DNA of 64,000 bases. Origin: Nocardia fusca NBRC 14340. GTDB taxonomy: Bacteria; Actinomycetota; Actinomycetes; Mycobacteriales; Mycobacteriaceae. A program made the position numbers and the translations under genes. Of the stretch, positions 1 through 10,915 are shown piece by piece. A model generated the notes under the pieces. It did no database searches, was not told where the DNA came from, and was given only the letters and a program-made list of their open reading frames with translations. Within the stretch, counting starts at the first letter, position 1, and each line of letters opens with the position of its first letter. The stretch covers positions 32,410-96,409 of the forward strand of contig NZ_BDCU01000019.1 of NCBI RefSeq assembly GCF_001618425.1, read 5' to 3'.

Positions 1-408
1 GATGGAGTCAACAACGCCATGGCCGCCATCGGGACCCAGCGCACACCGGCGCAACTGCTGGCGGAGTTCGCCGCGGCCCCGGGATCGGTATCGCGCTGGT
101 GGCCCCGGCTCGGTCTCGCCGACCTGTTCGTCCACCAGCAGGACATCCGCCGCCCGCTGGGCCGGACCCGCGAGATCCCCGCCGACCGGTTGCGCGCCGT
201 ACTCGACCGCCCCGACCCGTTCGCCCGCCCGTGGCGGTATACGAAGGGGTTGCAGTTCGCCGCGACAGATTTCGACTGGGTCAAAGGGTCCGGTCCTCCG
301 GTACGGGGACGGGCGGAGGCGCTAGCGTTGGCAATGGTGGGCCGTCCGGTGGTCCTCGACGAACTCGAGGGCGAAGGGGTCCCGGAACTGCGTCGCCGCT
401 GCAGCTGA
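1..408 (+). CDS. Maleylpyruvate isomerase family (TIGR03083-like) protein, C-terminal part
   Basis: The open frame runs in from the left edge without a start, so this is the C-terminal 135 residues of a longer protein. The segment W-P-R-L-x(4)-L-F-V-H-Q-Q-D-I-R-R-P-L-G is the histidine/aspartate-rich helix typical of the mycothiol-dependent DinB-fold (maleylpyruvate isomerase-like, TIGR03083) proteins of Actinobacteria, in which such residues bind metal. Substrate cannot be told from the fragment. The next gene follows on the same strand after 36 nt, so the two may be co-transcribed. Family assignment is from residue pattern only; the missing N-terminus holds the other metal ligands. Confidence 0.6.
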   Translation, partial: DGVNNAMAAIGTQRTPAQLLAEFAAAPGSVSRWWPRLGLADLFVHQQDIRRPLGRTREIPADRLRAVLDRPDPFARPWRYTKGLQFAATDFDWVKGSGPPVRGRAEALALAMVGRPVVLDELEGEGVPELRRRCS

Positions 409-444
409 ACATCCGAGTTCGCTCCACCGATGGGAGACGCGCAG

Positions 445-876
445 ATGACCGAGTCGGCGCTGGCCGCGATGGCCAGGATGGTCGGTGAGTGGAAAACGAC
501 CACGAGTCTGCACCCCGATATCACCGGGCATACGGCGATCGGGTGGATGCCCGACGCACGGTTCCTGACGGTCCGCTACACGGTCCCGGATCCCGGGGTC
601 AGCTGGACGTGGCTCGTCGGCGCCGACGATCTGTACCAGGAGCGCCTCGTCATCCTGCACTACGACCAGTTCGGCGAGCACCGCGTCTACCAGGGTTCCT
701 TCGACGGACCCCTGTGGCGGGTGTGGCGCGATGCACCCGGCCATTCGCAGCGGTTCACCGGGAACCTGGACGAGACGAGTACCACATTCCGCGCCACCTG
801 GGAGCGCTCGGACTCCGAATTGGACCCGCGCAGCTGGGAACACTGGCTCGATTTCACCTACACACGCATCTCCTGA
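445..876 (+). CDS. Small hypothetical protein (DUF1579-like)
   Basis: A 143-residue protein without signal peptide or membrane segment. An in-frame ATG lies at 430, but GGGAG at 432-436 sits 8 nt before the ATG at 445, which is therefore the better start. The chain begins with M-V-G-E-W and alternates aromatic and charged residues in short strands, as in small beta-barrel proteins of the DUF1579 type; that is a resemblance, not a firm family call. It lies between the TIGR03083-like gene and hisD and has no known link to histidine synthesis. The frame shows strong G/C third positions throughout, which supports it being a real gene. Confidence 0.55.
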   Translation: MTESALAAMARMVGEWKTTTSLHPDITGHTAIGWMPDARFLTVRYTVPDPGVSWTWLVGADDLYQERLVILHYDQFGEHRVYQGSFDGPLWRVWRDAPGHSQRFTGNLDETSTTFRATWERSDSELDPRSWEHWLDFTYTRIS

Positions 877-973
877 TCACCGACCACGCGGATATTCGGT
901 GGTAGCGGCCCGTTAGGCTGGAACGGCACCTTGTGCTGATGTAGCCAGGCCGGAGACAAGGATCGAAACCACC

Positions 974-3465
<2,492 letters not shown>

Positions 3466-3485
3466 GCACCGAGACGGAAGTGAGT

Positions 3486-4118
3486 ATGAACCGAACCGCG
3501 CGGGTGGAGCGCACCACCAAGGAATCCGGCATCGTGGTGGAACTGAACCTGGACGGCACCGGCAAAACCGATATCGCCACCGGGGTCCCGTTCTACGACC
3601 ATATGCTCACCGCGCTCGGCACCCACGCCAGTTTCGATCTGACCGTGCGAGCCGACGGGGATATCGAGATCGAGGCGCACCACACCGTCGAGGACACCGC
3701 GATCGTCTTCGGGCAGGCCCTCGGGCAGGCGCTCGGCGACAAGAAGGGCATCCGCCGGTTCGGCGACGCCTACATCCCGATGGACGAGACCCTGGCGCAC
3801 GCCGCCGTGGACGTCTCGGGCCGGCCCTACTGTGTGCACACCGGCGAACCCGATCACCTGCTGCACGCCGTCATCCCCGGCGCACCGGTCCGCGGCCGCA
3901 ACGACCCCGGGGCACCGTATTCGACGGTGCTCAACCGGCACGTCTTCGAATCGATCGCCCTCAATGCCCGGATCGCGTTGCACGTCCGGGTGCTCTACGG
4001 GCGCGACCAGCACCATGTGACCGAGGCCGAGTACAAGGCGGTGGCCCGGGCGCTGCGCGCCGCCGTGGAACCCGATCCCCGCGTCCAAGGTGTGCCCTCG
4101 ACGAAGGGAGCGCTCTGA
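3486..4118 (+). CDS. hisB: Imidazoleglycerol-phosphate dehydratase
   Basis: Manganese enzyme that dehydrates imidazole-glycerol phosphate to imidazole-acetol phosphate. The 210-residue chain carries the two metal-binding H-H-x-x-E-D/E clusters, H-H-T-V-E-D near residue 63 and H-H-V-T-E-A near 170, and the G-V-P-F-Y-D-H-M motif near 31. A GTG at 3480 is in frame, but the GGAAG at 3476-3480 overlaps it and is well placed for the ATG at 3486, so the latter was chosen. The stop overlaps the first of two duplicated mini-ORFs (TGATG at 4116-4120) instead of leading straight to hisH. Confidence 0.95.
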   Translation: MNRTARVERTTKESGIVVELNLDGTGKTDIATGVPFYDHMLTALGTHASFDLTVRADGDIEIEAHHTVEDTAIVFGQALGQALGDKKGIRRFGDAYIPMDETLAHAAVDVSGRPYCVHTGEPDHLLHAVIPGAPVRGRNDPGAPYSTVLNRHVFESIALNARIALHVRVLYGRDQHHVTEAEYKAVARALRAAVEPDPRVQGVPSTKGAL

Positions 4119-4186
4119 TGCGATCCCTCCGCCTTCGCTCCGGACTCCGCGGACCGTATGCCGAACCTCTGAAGGAAGTGCCATGA
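4118..4186 (+). CDS. Mini-ORF 1 (22 aa), coupled to hisB
   Basis: A 22-codon frame that starts on the last base of the hisB stop (TGATG) behind GAAGGGAG, and stops at TGA 4184-4186. The peptide is arginine/leucine-rich in its first half and ends in an acidic-lysine-valine stretch. It matches no family I know. Ribosomes finishing hisB would be placed to translate it, and its own stop overlaps the next mini-ORF. Whether the peptide has a role, or the translation only carries ribosomes across to hisH, cannot be told from the sequence. Confidence 0.45.
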   Translation: MRSLRLRSGLRGPYAEPLKEVP

Positions 4187-4253
4187 TGCGATCTCTCCGC
4201 CTTCGCTCCGGGCTCCGCGGGCCGTATGTAGGACTTCTGAAGGAAGTGCTATG
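4118..4253 (+). repeat. Tandem duplication, 2 x 68 bp, at the hisB-hisH junction
   Basis: Bases 4118-4185 and 4186-4253 are two head-to-tail copies of a 68-bp unit that differ at 8 positions. Each copy starts with ATGCGATC, contains a CTCCGC/CTTCGCTCCGG block and ends with the ribosome site GAAGGAAG followed by an ATG. Because each unit carries its own ribosome site and start codon, the duplication leaves hisH with the same upstream 25 nt that the second mini-ORF has. Three of the differences are silent in the reading frame of the unit and five change amino acids. Confidence 0.9.
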
Positions 4254-4254
4254 A
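4183..4254 (+). CDS. Mini-ORF 2 (22-23 aa), coupled to hisH
   Basis: Second copy of the mini-ORF. It can begin at ATG 4183 (ATGA overlap with mini-ORF 1) or at the following ATG 4186 (TGATG overlap), behind GAAGGAAG at 4171-4178. The first 15 residues after the initiator equal those of copy 1; the tail differs (A to V, E to G, and two P to L). Its TGA at 4252-4254 overlaps the hisH ATG at 4251. The chain hisB, mini-ORF 1, mini-ORF 2, hisH is thus joined by stop/start overlaps without any untranslated base. Confidence 0.45.
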   Translation: MMRSLRLRSGLRGPYVGLLKEVL

Positions 4255-4883
4255 CGTCGGTGGTTTTGTTGGATTACGGGTCCGGGAATCTGCATTCGGC
4301 CGAGCGGGCGCTGGTGCGCGCCGGCGCGCGGGTGGAGGTCACCGCCGACCCCGAGGCCGCGCTCGCCGCCGACGGCCTGGTGGTCCCCGGCGTCGGTGCC
4401 TTCGCCGCCTGTATGGCCGGTCTGCGCGAGGTGCGCGGGGAGCGGATCATCGGGCAACGCCTGGCCGGTGGGCGGCCGGTACTGGGTATCTGTGTGGGGA
4501 TGCAGATCCTGTTCGACCGCGGTGTCGAGTTCGGCGTGGAGACCGAGGGGTGCGGGGAATGGCCCGGCACCGTCGACAAATTGGACGCGCCGGTGCTGCC
4601 GCATATGGGCTGGAACACCGTCACCGCGCCGGCCGACAGCGTGCTCTTCGCGGGTATGGACCCCACCACCCGCTTCTATTTCGTACACACCTACGCCGCG
4701 CGCAGCTGGGAGCTGCCGCCCAGCGACCACCTCGCCGCCCCCGGACTGACCTGGTGCGAATACGGCACCGGCCGGTTCCTGGCCGCGGTGGAGAACGGCG
4801 CGCTCTCGGCGACGCAGTTCCACCCGGAGAAGTCCGGTGACGCGGGGGCGCAGCTCCTGTCCAACTGGGTGAAATCGCTCTGA
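4251..4883 (+). CDS. hisH: Imidazole glycerol phosphate synthase, glutaminase subunit
   Basis: Class I glutamine amidotransferase that feeds ammonia to HisF for the closure of the imidazole ring. The 210-residue chain has the nucleophile Cys81 in G-I-C-V-G-M-Q and the His191/Glu193 pair in F-H-P-E-K-S-G, so the triad is complete. The start overlaps the stop of mini-ORF 2. In relatives the operon continues with hisA and hisF; here the next gene is on the other strand 15 nt later, so the partner subunit HisF must be encoded elsewhere. Confidence 0.96.
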   Translation: MTSVVLLDYGSGNLHSAERALVRAGARVEVTADPEAALAADGLVVPGVGAFAACMAGLREVRGERIIGQRLAGGRPVLGICVGMQILFDRGVEFGVETEGCGEWPGTVDKLDAPVLPHMGWNTVTAPADSVLFAGMDPTTRFYFVHTYAARSWELPPSDHLAAPGLTWCEYGTGRFLAAVENGALSATQFHPEKSGDAGAQLLSNWVKSL

Positions 4884-4890
4884 TCCGCAG

Positions 4891-4921
4891 CCGAACGCTA
4901 GGCGGCGCATTTGGCGTTCGG
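4891..4921. terminator. Inverted repeat between convergent hisH and hydrolase genes
   Basis: CCGAACGC at 4891-4898 pairs with GCGTTCGG at 4914-4921 around a 15-nt loop. It lies just after the hisH stop and covers the last codons of the convergent hydrolase, so it could end transcription of the his block. There is no T-run, as is usual in high-GC Actinobacteria. Confidence 0.4.
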
Positions 4922-5869
4922 TGGCGGCGGGGGCGCGGCCACGATGCCGCGGGCGACATCGACCACGTAGTCGCGGTTACCGTCGAGTGGTTCGGTCCCG
5001 AGCGCGAGCCGCTCCACCACACAACCCGCCTCGAAGAGGGCCGGGCCGACATTGTGGCGGCCCGGTTCGACCGTTCCGTTCACGGTGCGCCCGCTCACGA
5101 TCGAGTACAGCGTGCTGGGTTTGCCCGCGAGCATGAGCGCGGCCCGCATCTGGGTGCTGGCCGAGAACGGCACCACCTCGTCGGCGGTGCCGTGGACGAG
5201 GAAGGCGTGCCGGATCCCCATCCGCCCGGCCTGCAGGGCCGGCGACCGGTCGGCATAGGCGAGCGGGCAGACGACGGGAACGCAACCACCCGCGTCCCGC
5301 TGGATCTGCGCCTGCAGCGCCGGGTAGTCCGCGGCCGGACCCGACCAGTGGGCGAACAGATCGGAAGGGCCGAACGTATCGACCCAGTAGTCGAACAACC
5401 CGGCCGGGCCGTAGGCGGCGGCCAGGCCGGAGGTCATCGCGCCCTGGCTCCAGCCCCACAGGATGGTCCGCGCGACGCCGGGATGGGCGCCCTTGTACCA
5501 CTGGGTCGCGGCGACCAGGTCCCGCCATCCGGCCCACAGGTTCCACTCCCCCGTACGCCACTGAGCGCTGCCCCGCATATCCATGGACAGGACCGGGGTC
5601 CCGGTCCGCGCGGCGATCGCGGTGACGTACTCGGCGTACTGGGCGGACGACCCCTTGTGTCCGTGCGCCGCGACGATCAGCGCATTCCCGACCGCGCAGC
5701 CGTGCGGTTCGTAGAGCAGGCCGGTGGCCTGCTCGCCGTCGACCGGTATCGAGACCGGCCGGGTCTGGACCGAGCACGCCTGGGTCGCGCCGGCGGGCGC
5801 GGCGGCCGGCAGCGCCGCGGCCGACGCCAACAGCACCCCGGCCAGGAAGCTCATCACGCGTCTGCTCAT
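4898..5869 (-). CDS. Secreted alpha/beta hydrolase
   Basis: A 323-residue exported protein. From the chosen ATG at 5869 the chain opens with M-S-R-R and a hydrophobic alanine-rich segment to about residue 28 (A-P-A-G-A before T-Q-A), a Sec signal peptide. The mature part has the alpha/beta-hydrolase nucleophile elbow G-W-S-Q-G (Ser141), an oxyanion-type A-A-H-G-H-K-G near 67-73 and a late H-G-T-A-D-E segment that would supply the acid. Four or more cysteines in the mature part suggest disulphides. The C-terminus is proline-rich. Substrate unknown; esterase or lipase-like activity is the family inference. An upstream in-frame start at 5899 would place ten residues before the signal peptide and is less likely. 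Confidence 0.75.
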   Translation of the reverse strand: MSRRVMSFLAGVLLASAAALPAAAPAGATQACSVQTRPVSIPVDGEQATGLLYEPHGCAVGNALIVAAHGHKGSSAQYAEYVTAIAARTGTPVLSMDMRGSAQWRTGEWNLWAGWRDLVAATQWYKGAHPGVARTILWGWSQGAMTSGLAAAYGPAGLFDYWVDTFGPSDLFAHWSGPAADYPALQAQIQRDAGGCVPVVCPLAYADRSPALQAGRMGIRHAFLVHGTADEVVPFSASTQMRAALMLAGKPSTLYSIVSGRTVNGTVEPGRHNVGPALFEAGCVVERLALGTEPLDGNRDYVVDVARGIVAAPPPPPNAKCAA

Positions 5870-5958
5870 CCTTCGAATATTCCACGGCGCGGCACACATT
5901 CGCAGGAACCGCGCCGCGACCGGCCGGGATGTCGGATCTCGCCGCTAGCATCCGGGCC

Positions 5959-7137
5959 ATGTATTCGATCAGCACCGCGCAGCGCCGGGCCCGGATCGGC
6001 GTCCGGCACAGGCTCGCCGGCGCGCACCGCGGCACCGGCCCGGCCGAGATCGTGCGGTCGCTGGTGGTGCTGCACGCCACCGACCCGGCCACCGTGCACC
6101 TGTCCGTGGCGGCACGCGGTCACGACCTCGGCCCCGCGCAGGTGGAGCGGGCCCTGTACGAGGACCGGTCGCTGGTGCGCATGCTGGCCATGCGGCGCAC
6201 CATGTTCGTCGCACCGGTCGAGCTGGTACCCGTGCTGCATGCCTCCTGCGGTACCGATCTGGCGGTCAAACAGCGCCGAACCTATGCGCGGTACCTGGAA
6301 CAGGCGGGCATCGGCGAGGGCGACGCGGCGGGCTGGCTCGCCGATGTCGCCGATCGCACCCACCGGGCACTGCTGGCCCGGGGCAGCGCGACCGGGGCCC
6401 AGCTGAGCAAGGACGTCCCCGAACTGCGTACGCAGATCAATACCGCACCGGAGAAGGCGTATTCACGGCCGACGAGTATCACCAGCTGGGTGCTGGTACT
6501 GCTCGGGACCGAGGGCCGGATCGTGCGGACCCGGCCGAACGGCACCTGGTCGAGCAGCCAGTACTCTTGGGCACCGGTGGAGTCCTGGCTGTCCGGACCG
6601 CTTGCCGAAACCGGAATCGACGAAGCCCGTACCGATCTGGTCCGGGCCTGGTTGCGCGCGTTCGGCCCGGCGCCGATCGGCGATATCAAATGGTGGACCG
6701 GGTGGACGCTGGGGCAGGTACGCAAGGCGTTGGCGGGGCTGGACATCGTGGAGGTCGAGTTGGACGCCGGCACAGGCGTACTCCTGGCCGACGACCTCGA
6801 ACCGGTGGCCGATCCACCACCGTGGGCCGCGCTGCTGCCCGCACTGGACCCGACTCCGATGGGCTGGCAGTCGCGCGCCTGGTATCTGGGTGGGCATCAG
6901 CCCCGGCTCTTCGACCGCAACGGCAATATCGGGCCGACCATCTGGTACGACGGCCGGATCGTGGGCGGCTGGGCCCAGCGCACGGACGGCGAGATCGTGA
7001 CGCGGCTCCTGGAGGATATCGGCGCCGACGGTGCGGCCCTGGTGGCGGCCGAGGCCGAGCGTGCCGCCGGCTGGTTCGGTGAGTTGCGCCCGATCCCGCG
7101 TTTCCGTACACCGTTGGAGCGGGAACTGACGGCCTGA
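5959..7137 (+). CDS. Winged-helix DNA-binding domain protein (HTH_42 family)
   Basis: A 392-residue protein of the YcaQ/AlkX-like winged-helix family (PF06224). Members typically start with a short I-S-x(4)-R-R-A-R-L segment as seen here (residues 3-14), followed by tandem winged-helix folds; some act as DNA glycosylases for interstrand crosslinks (E. coli YcaQ, Streptomyces AlkZ). I chose ATG 5959 because a -10 box TAGCAT (5946-5951) ends 7 nt before it, the leaderless pattern common in this window; the frame is open further up to 5929. It stands alone between divergent and convergent neighbours. Glycosylase activity is possible but not shown by a motif I can confirm. Confidence 0.7.
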   Translation: MYSISTAQRRARIGVRHRLAGAHRGTGPAEIVRSLVVLHATDPATVHLSVAARGHDLGPAQVERALYEDRSLVRMLAMRRTMFVAPVELVPVLHASCGTDLAVKQRRTYARYLEQAGIGEGDAAGWLADVADRTHRALLARGSATGAQLSKDVPELRTQINTAPEKAYSRPTSITSWVLVLLGTEGRIVRTRPNGTWSSSQYSWAPVESWLSGPLAETGIDEARTDLVRAWLRAFGPAPIGDIKWWTGWTLGQVRKALAGLDIVEVELDAGTGVLLADDLEPVADPPPWAALLPALDPTPMGWQSRAWYLGGHQPRLFDRNGNIGPTIWYDGRIVGGWAQRTDGEIVTRLLEDIGADGAALVAAEAERAAGWFGELRPIPRFRTPLERELTA

Positions 7138-7176
7138 ACACCCCGAATCCGAGAAAACGAGCTGCCTCGAACCGCT

Positions 7177-10122
7177 TCATACAGGTGGTGGGCCGCCGGC
7201 GACGGAAGACCAGCTGTCGCTGGCCACGGCGGCGAGTTCGGTCCGGGACGAGACTCCGAGCCTGGTGTACAGCCGGGTGAGATGAGCCTCCACGGTTTTC
7301 TCGCTGACATGGAGTTCTTCCGAGATCTGCCGGTTGGTCCGCCCGAGCACCACGCGGGCCACGATCTCGCTCTGTCGTTCGGTCAGGTCGCCGAGCCGGT
7401 CCGTGGTCGCCCGGGGCCGGTCGCTGCGCCTCGACGACCGGCGCCCGCCCACCCGGTGCAGGCCCAGGCGGGCCTGTTCGGCCAGCCGGGCCGCCCCGCA
7501 GAGCTCCGCGGTGCTCAACGCGCTGTCGAACGCCCGCTCGGCGGCGGGGGCATCGTCGCCGGCCAGCGTGTGCCCGAGCAGCAGCCGCGCGCGAGCGACC
7601 TCCACGAGAGTTCCGGCCGCCTGGTAGGCGGCGACGGACTGCTCGGCGGTGACGCGGGCAGCGCTGTCGCCACAGGTCAGCTGGACTCTGGCCCGGCAGT
7701 ATTTGGCGTCACCGGAGCGCATGGACAACATCGGCATCGCATCGGCGATGCTCTCGACCTGGCGCGTGGTCTGTTCGGCGGCCTCGACACGCCCGAGGGC
7801 GAGTTCGCCGTCGACGAGGTAACGGTAGAAGTAGGGCATCGTGGTCGGAAACATCGGCAGCTGCTCGTGTCCCCCGGCGACGGCGAGCAGTTCCCGGCGG
7901 CCGTGGCGGTAGCGGCCGGCTTCGATGAGCGCGGCGCCGTGCACCAGCGGAGCGTGCCAGGCGAACAGCGCGTTCGGCGCCTGTGCGTTCACCCGGACGG
8001 CCAGCGCCCCGGAAGCGAGAGAATCGGAGACCCGGCCCAGCAGCATCAGCAGCCAGCAGCGTGTCGCCTCGGTCAATGCCACCATCGGCGAGTTGCCGAG
8101 CAGCAGCGCGCTTTCCACGGCGCTCGCGGCGGTCGCGAGCCCGGCTTCCAACCGGCCCTGCATGAGAAAGGCGAGTGCGTGCAGATGCTGCAGTTCCACC
8201 AGATGCCTACCGTGACCGGTATTCCGCGAGAGCCGGATACCGCGCGCCGCGTGCGCGGCCGCGGACGCGAACCGCTCCAGCGATACCTCGGCGTACACCA
8301 CATGGGTGAGCCCGTCCAGCAGGTCGGGTGCGACCTCGGTGTCGGTGAGCGCGTCCAGCGCCGAGGTGGACTCGTCGAGGTGCGCCGACGCGTGCACGAG
8401 CGAGTCCCCGTATTGCAGAGTGCCCATGTAGGCACCGGCAGCGGTCGCGGCCAGATACAACCGCCGGTCCGCGCAGTCCTGCGCGCTGTGGCGCACCTCC
8501 CGGGCCACGCGGGCCGCTTCGTCCCAGTGCCGCATCATCAGATGGTTCTTCGCCAGCTCGAGCCGGAGCGCGCCCGCGGCGAGACCCCCCGGTGGGGTCA
8601 GTGCCAATGCCGCGGTCAGCAACCGCCCGCCTTCGGCGGCGTTGCCGAGCCCCTGCTCGGTCAGCGCGATCCGGGTCAGCACACCGGCGCGGTCGGTGAC
8701 GGCCTCGGCGGGAATGAGGTCCAGCGCGTGCCGCAACACCTCGCTGCATTCGCCGAGGCGACCGGTCGCGTTCAACGCGTCGGCGAGCGAAAGGGATAGT
8801 GAGAGCCGATGTCCGGCCGGTGCGTCGTCGCTCAGCAGCCGCAGGGCCGCCCGGAACCAGCGCGCCGCGGCAACCGGTGCCCGGGGGGCCGCCGCCACGC
8901 CCGCCTCGGTGAGCAGGGTGATCACCTGTTCGTCGCCGACCGTGCCACAGAACTCCCAGTGGTGAGCGCGGATCGACAGACCCGCACCGCGCCGTGCCAG
9001 CGCGGTCGCCGCGCGGCGATGCGCTTGGGTCCGCCATCCGTAGCCCGCGGCCTCGTAGACGGCGAGGCGGACGATGGGATGCCGGAACACCAGCCGGCCC
9101 GGTGTCGCCGACCCGTGCACGATGCCGGTATCCACTACTTCGTTGGTCGCGCGACGCGCCTGCACTGTGGTCAGTTCGCTGATCTCGACAGCGAGATCCC
9201 ATTCGACGGAGCTACCGGCGACGGCCGCGGCGTGCAACAGCCGACGGGCGTCGGGAGACAGAGCGCGGACCTCCTGCGCCAGTGCCGCCCGGATGGCGGC
9301 GGGAATCTCGGCGTGGCCGGCGCCGGCATCGCCGGCCACCGCGGTCGCCGATCGCCGCCAGACACGGGCGAGTTCCTGGAGATAGAAGGGATTACCGCCG
9401 CATTGGGTGTGCAATTGCGTCAGTTCGCCGGCGTCGAGAGCTTCGTCGTGGACCAGTTCGGCGGTCTCGCCCAGCGACAGTGCCTCGAGTTCCAGCACGG
9501 TGAGGGTGCGGTCGTAGGCGGCACGGTACAGGGCCGCGGACGCGATATCGGGAAGCGACGGGCGGCGATGGGCCAGCAGCAGCATCAGCCGGGGCGACCC
9601 GTGCCGCAACAGGTGCACGACCACTTCGACGGAGGCGTGGTCCGCCCATTGCACGTCGTCGAGCACCAGCAGCACCGGCCGCCGTGCCGCGAGCCGATGA
9701 AGTACCGATCGAACGGCGTGATGGCAGCGATGGCGCTCGATCTGCAGGGTGGTGGCCAAGGGCGTTGCCCACGCCGCCAGCGAGGGCAGCAGCCGGCCGA
9801 GTTCGGCCAGGCTGTCGCGGCCGAGGGCGCTGAGATCGGCGCGGCGCAGTGCGCTCAGCGGCTCGTCGAGGGCGTCGATCACGGCGGCGTAGGGGATCGC
9901 GTGCTCGAGTTCGGTGCCACCCCCGTGCATTATCTGGAACCCCAGCGCCGCGGCCCGGTCGGCGGCCTCCCGCAACAGCCGGGTCTTACCGATACCCGGT
10001 TCACCGGTGACCAGGATCGCACCGTCGGCGCCCTGCCGGGTGGCGAGCAACGCCGCCTGAATCGCCTGCAGTTCCACCGTTCTGCCCACCAGGGACCGAC
10101 CGTCTCGTCCCGGTGAAATCAC
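7177..10122 (-). CDS. LuxR-family ATP-binding regulator (LAL type)
   Basis: A 981-residue large ATP-binding regulator. The N-terminal AAA/STAND ATPase has Walker A G-E-P-G-I-G-K-T at residues 40-47 and Walker B V-L-L-V-L-D-D-V-Q-W-A-D; the middle is alpha-helical and TPR-like; the last about 65 residues are a LuxR/FixJ helix-turn-helix (L-T-E-R-Q-S-E-I-V ... S-E-K-T-V-E-A-H-L). LALs often switch on polyketide clusters or sugar use. It lies divergent from the decayed type III PKS cluster, which may have been its target. The GTG at 10122 follows GGAG/GGAGG and starts just before the conserved L-V-G-R-x-x-E-L; the frame stays open to 10383 but that extension has no family-like sequence. Confidence 0.88.
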   Translation of the reverse strand: MISPGRDGRSLVGRTVELQAIQAALLATRQGADGAILVTGEPGIGKTRLLREAADRAAALGFQIMHGGGTELEHAIPYAAVIDALDEPLSALRRADLSALGRDSLAELGRLLPSLAAWATPLATTLQIERHRCHHAVRSVLHRLAARRPVLLVLDDVQWADHASVEVVVHLLRHGSPRLMLLLAHRRPSLPDIASAALYRAAYDRTLTVLELEALSLGETAELVHDEALDAGELTQLHTQCGGNPFYLQELARVWRRSATAVAGDAGAGHAEIPAAIRAALAQEVRALSPDARRLLHAAAVAGSSVEWDLAVEISELTTVQARRATNEVVDTGIVHGSATPGRLVFRHPIVRLAVYEAAGYGWRTQAHRRAATALARRGAGLSIRAHHWEFCGTVGDEQVITLLTEAGVAAAPRAPVAAARWFRAALRLLSDDAPAGHRLSLSLSLADALNATGRLGECSEVLRHALDLIPAEAVTDRAGVLTRIALTEQGLGNAAEGGRLLTAALALTPPGGLAAGALRLELAKNHLMMRHWDEAARVAREVRHSAQDCADRRLYLAATAAGAYMGTLQYGDSLVHASAHLDESTSALDALTDTEVAPDLLDGLTHVVYAEVSLERFASAAAHAARGIRLSRNTGHGRHLVELQHLHALAFLMQGRLEAGLATAASAVESALLLGNSPMVALTEATRCWLLMLLGRVSDSLASGALAVRVNAQAPNALFAWHAPLVHGAALIEAGRYRHGRRELLAVAGGHEQLPMFPTTMPYFYRYLVDGELALGRVEAAEQTTRQVESIADAMPMLSMRSGDAKYCRARVQLTCGDSAARVTAEQSVAAYQAAGTLVEVARARLLLGHTLAGDDAPAAERAFDSALSTAELCGAARLAEQARLGLHRVGGRRSSRRSDRPRATTDRLGDLTERQSEIVARVVLGRTNRQISEELHVSEKTVEAHLTRLYTRLGVSSRTELAAVASDSWSSVAGGPPPV

Positions 10123-10241
10123 CGCTCCACTACCTCCGGGCCCAGCGGCCCGGTTCGCCGATCTCTCCGGGCCTTGGCCGAGGATGGTAGCCAGCCCGAG
10201 TCCTTCTGTCGCGCCGAGTTTCTCGCCGGCGGTGCGCGAAT

Positions 10242-10257
10242 GTAGGGATCTCCCTAC
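10242..10257. promoter_or_regulatory. Perfect inverted repeat GTAGGGA-N2-TCCCTAC
   Basis: A 7-2-7 perfect dyad in the gap between the LAL regulator (start 10122, minus) and the decayed PKS (start 10363, plus). The size and position fit a LuxR-type operator, possibly for the LAL protein itself. No known consensus is matched. Confidence 0.45.
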
Positions 10258-10362
10258 TGTTCGCGGGCCCGCGATATCGGTGATCCTGGGGGCGGCAGCG
10301 GCGCCGGCACGAAATTCGTGGCAGACGGCGACGCGCCGGAGCAGAGATTGGACGCACGCGCA

Positions 10363-10915
10363 GTGAACCCGCCCGCCAGGCATCCCCGGCTATCGGTCCC
10401 GGTGGTGACCGTTCCGCCATACGCGATCCCGCACACCGAACTCGTCGACGCGGTACGCGGCCGGTACGAGCGGGTGTTCTCGCCCGGCAGCCCGCAGGCC
10501 CGCGCGGTCGAACGCGCCCTCACGATGGCCGGACGGCTCGCGATCGATATGCACCCCATGCACCTGCGTATCGAGGAGATCATGGCGATGCGGGGATTCG
10601 CGGCCCGCAACGCCGCGGCCTGGGACGCGTTCCACGCCTACGCGGTACCCGCCGCGGGGGCAGCGCTGGATTCTCCGATGCCGCGGCGGCCGCTGTCGTG
10701 TCCACCTCGCTCGAGGAGGGCGTGGAGCTGCTGGATATCGCCCGCTACGAGGTGCCCGGCACTTCGGACGCGATCACCTGGGCCGTCACCGACGAGGGGC
10801 CGCGGTTCCGGCTCACCACCGAGGCGGTGCGTTCCATCCCGGCCTGGCGCCCGCGCTGCGGGCGCTGCTGAGCCGACAGGGGTGGACCGGTGCGGATCTG
10901 GCCGTCTGCGTGTTC
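10363..10915 (+). pseudogene. Type III polyketide synthase remnant
   Basis: Broken chalcone-synthase-like gene. From GTG 10363 about 103 codons read as a type III PKS N-terminus (V-T-V-P-P-Y-A-I-P-H-T-E-L-V near residue 13, then G-F-A-A-R-N-A-A). At about 10670 the homology jumps into another frame and to a much later part of the family (F-S-D-A-A-A-A-A-V-V ... V-P-G-T-S-D-A-I-T-W), so the middle with the active-site cysteine is missing. A further one-base loss near 10839 moves the frame again to L-A-P-A-L-R-A-L-L-S-R-Q-G-W-T. The homology ends at about 10915, just before the catalytic histidine, where amidohydrolase sequence begins. All three catalytic residues (Cys, His, Asn) are absent, so it cannot be functional. 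Confidence 0.8.

Noticed and set aside
7282..10116. Long plus-strand frames opposite the LAL gene
   Set aside because: Antisense shadows with Arg/Gly/Gln-rich low-complexity sequence and no ribosome sites.
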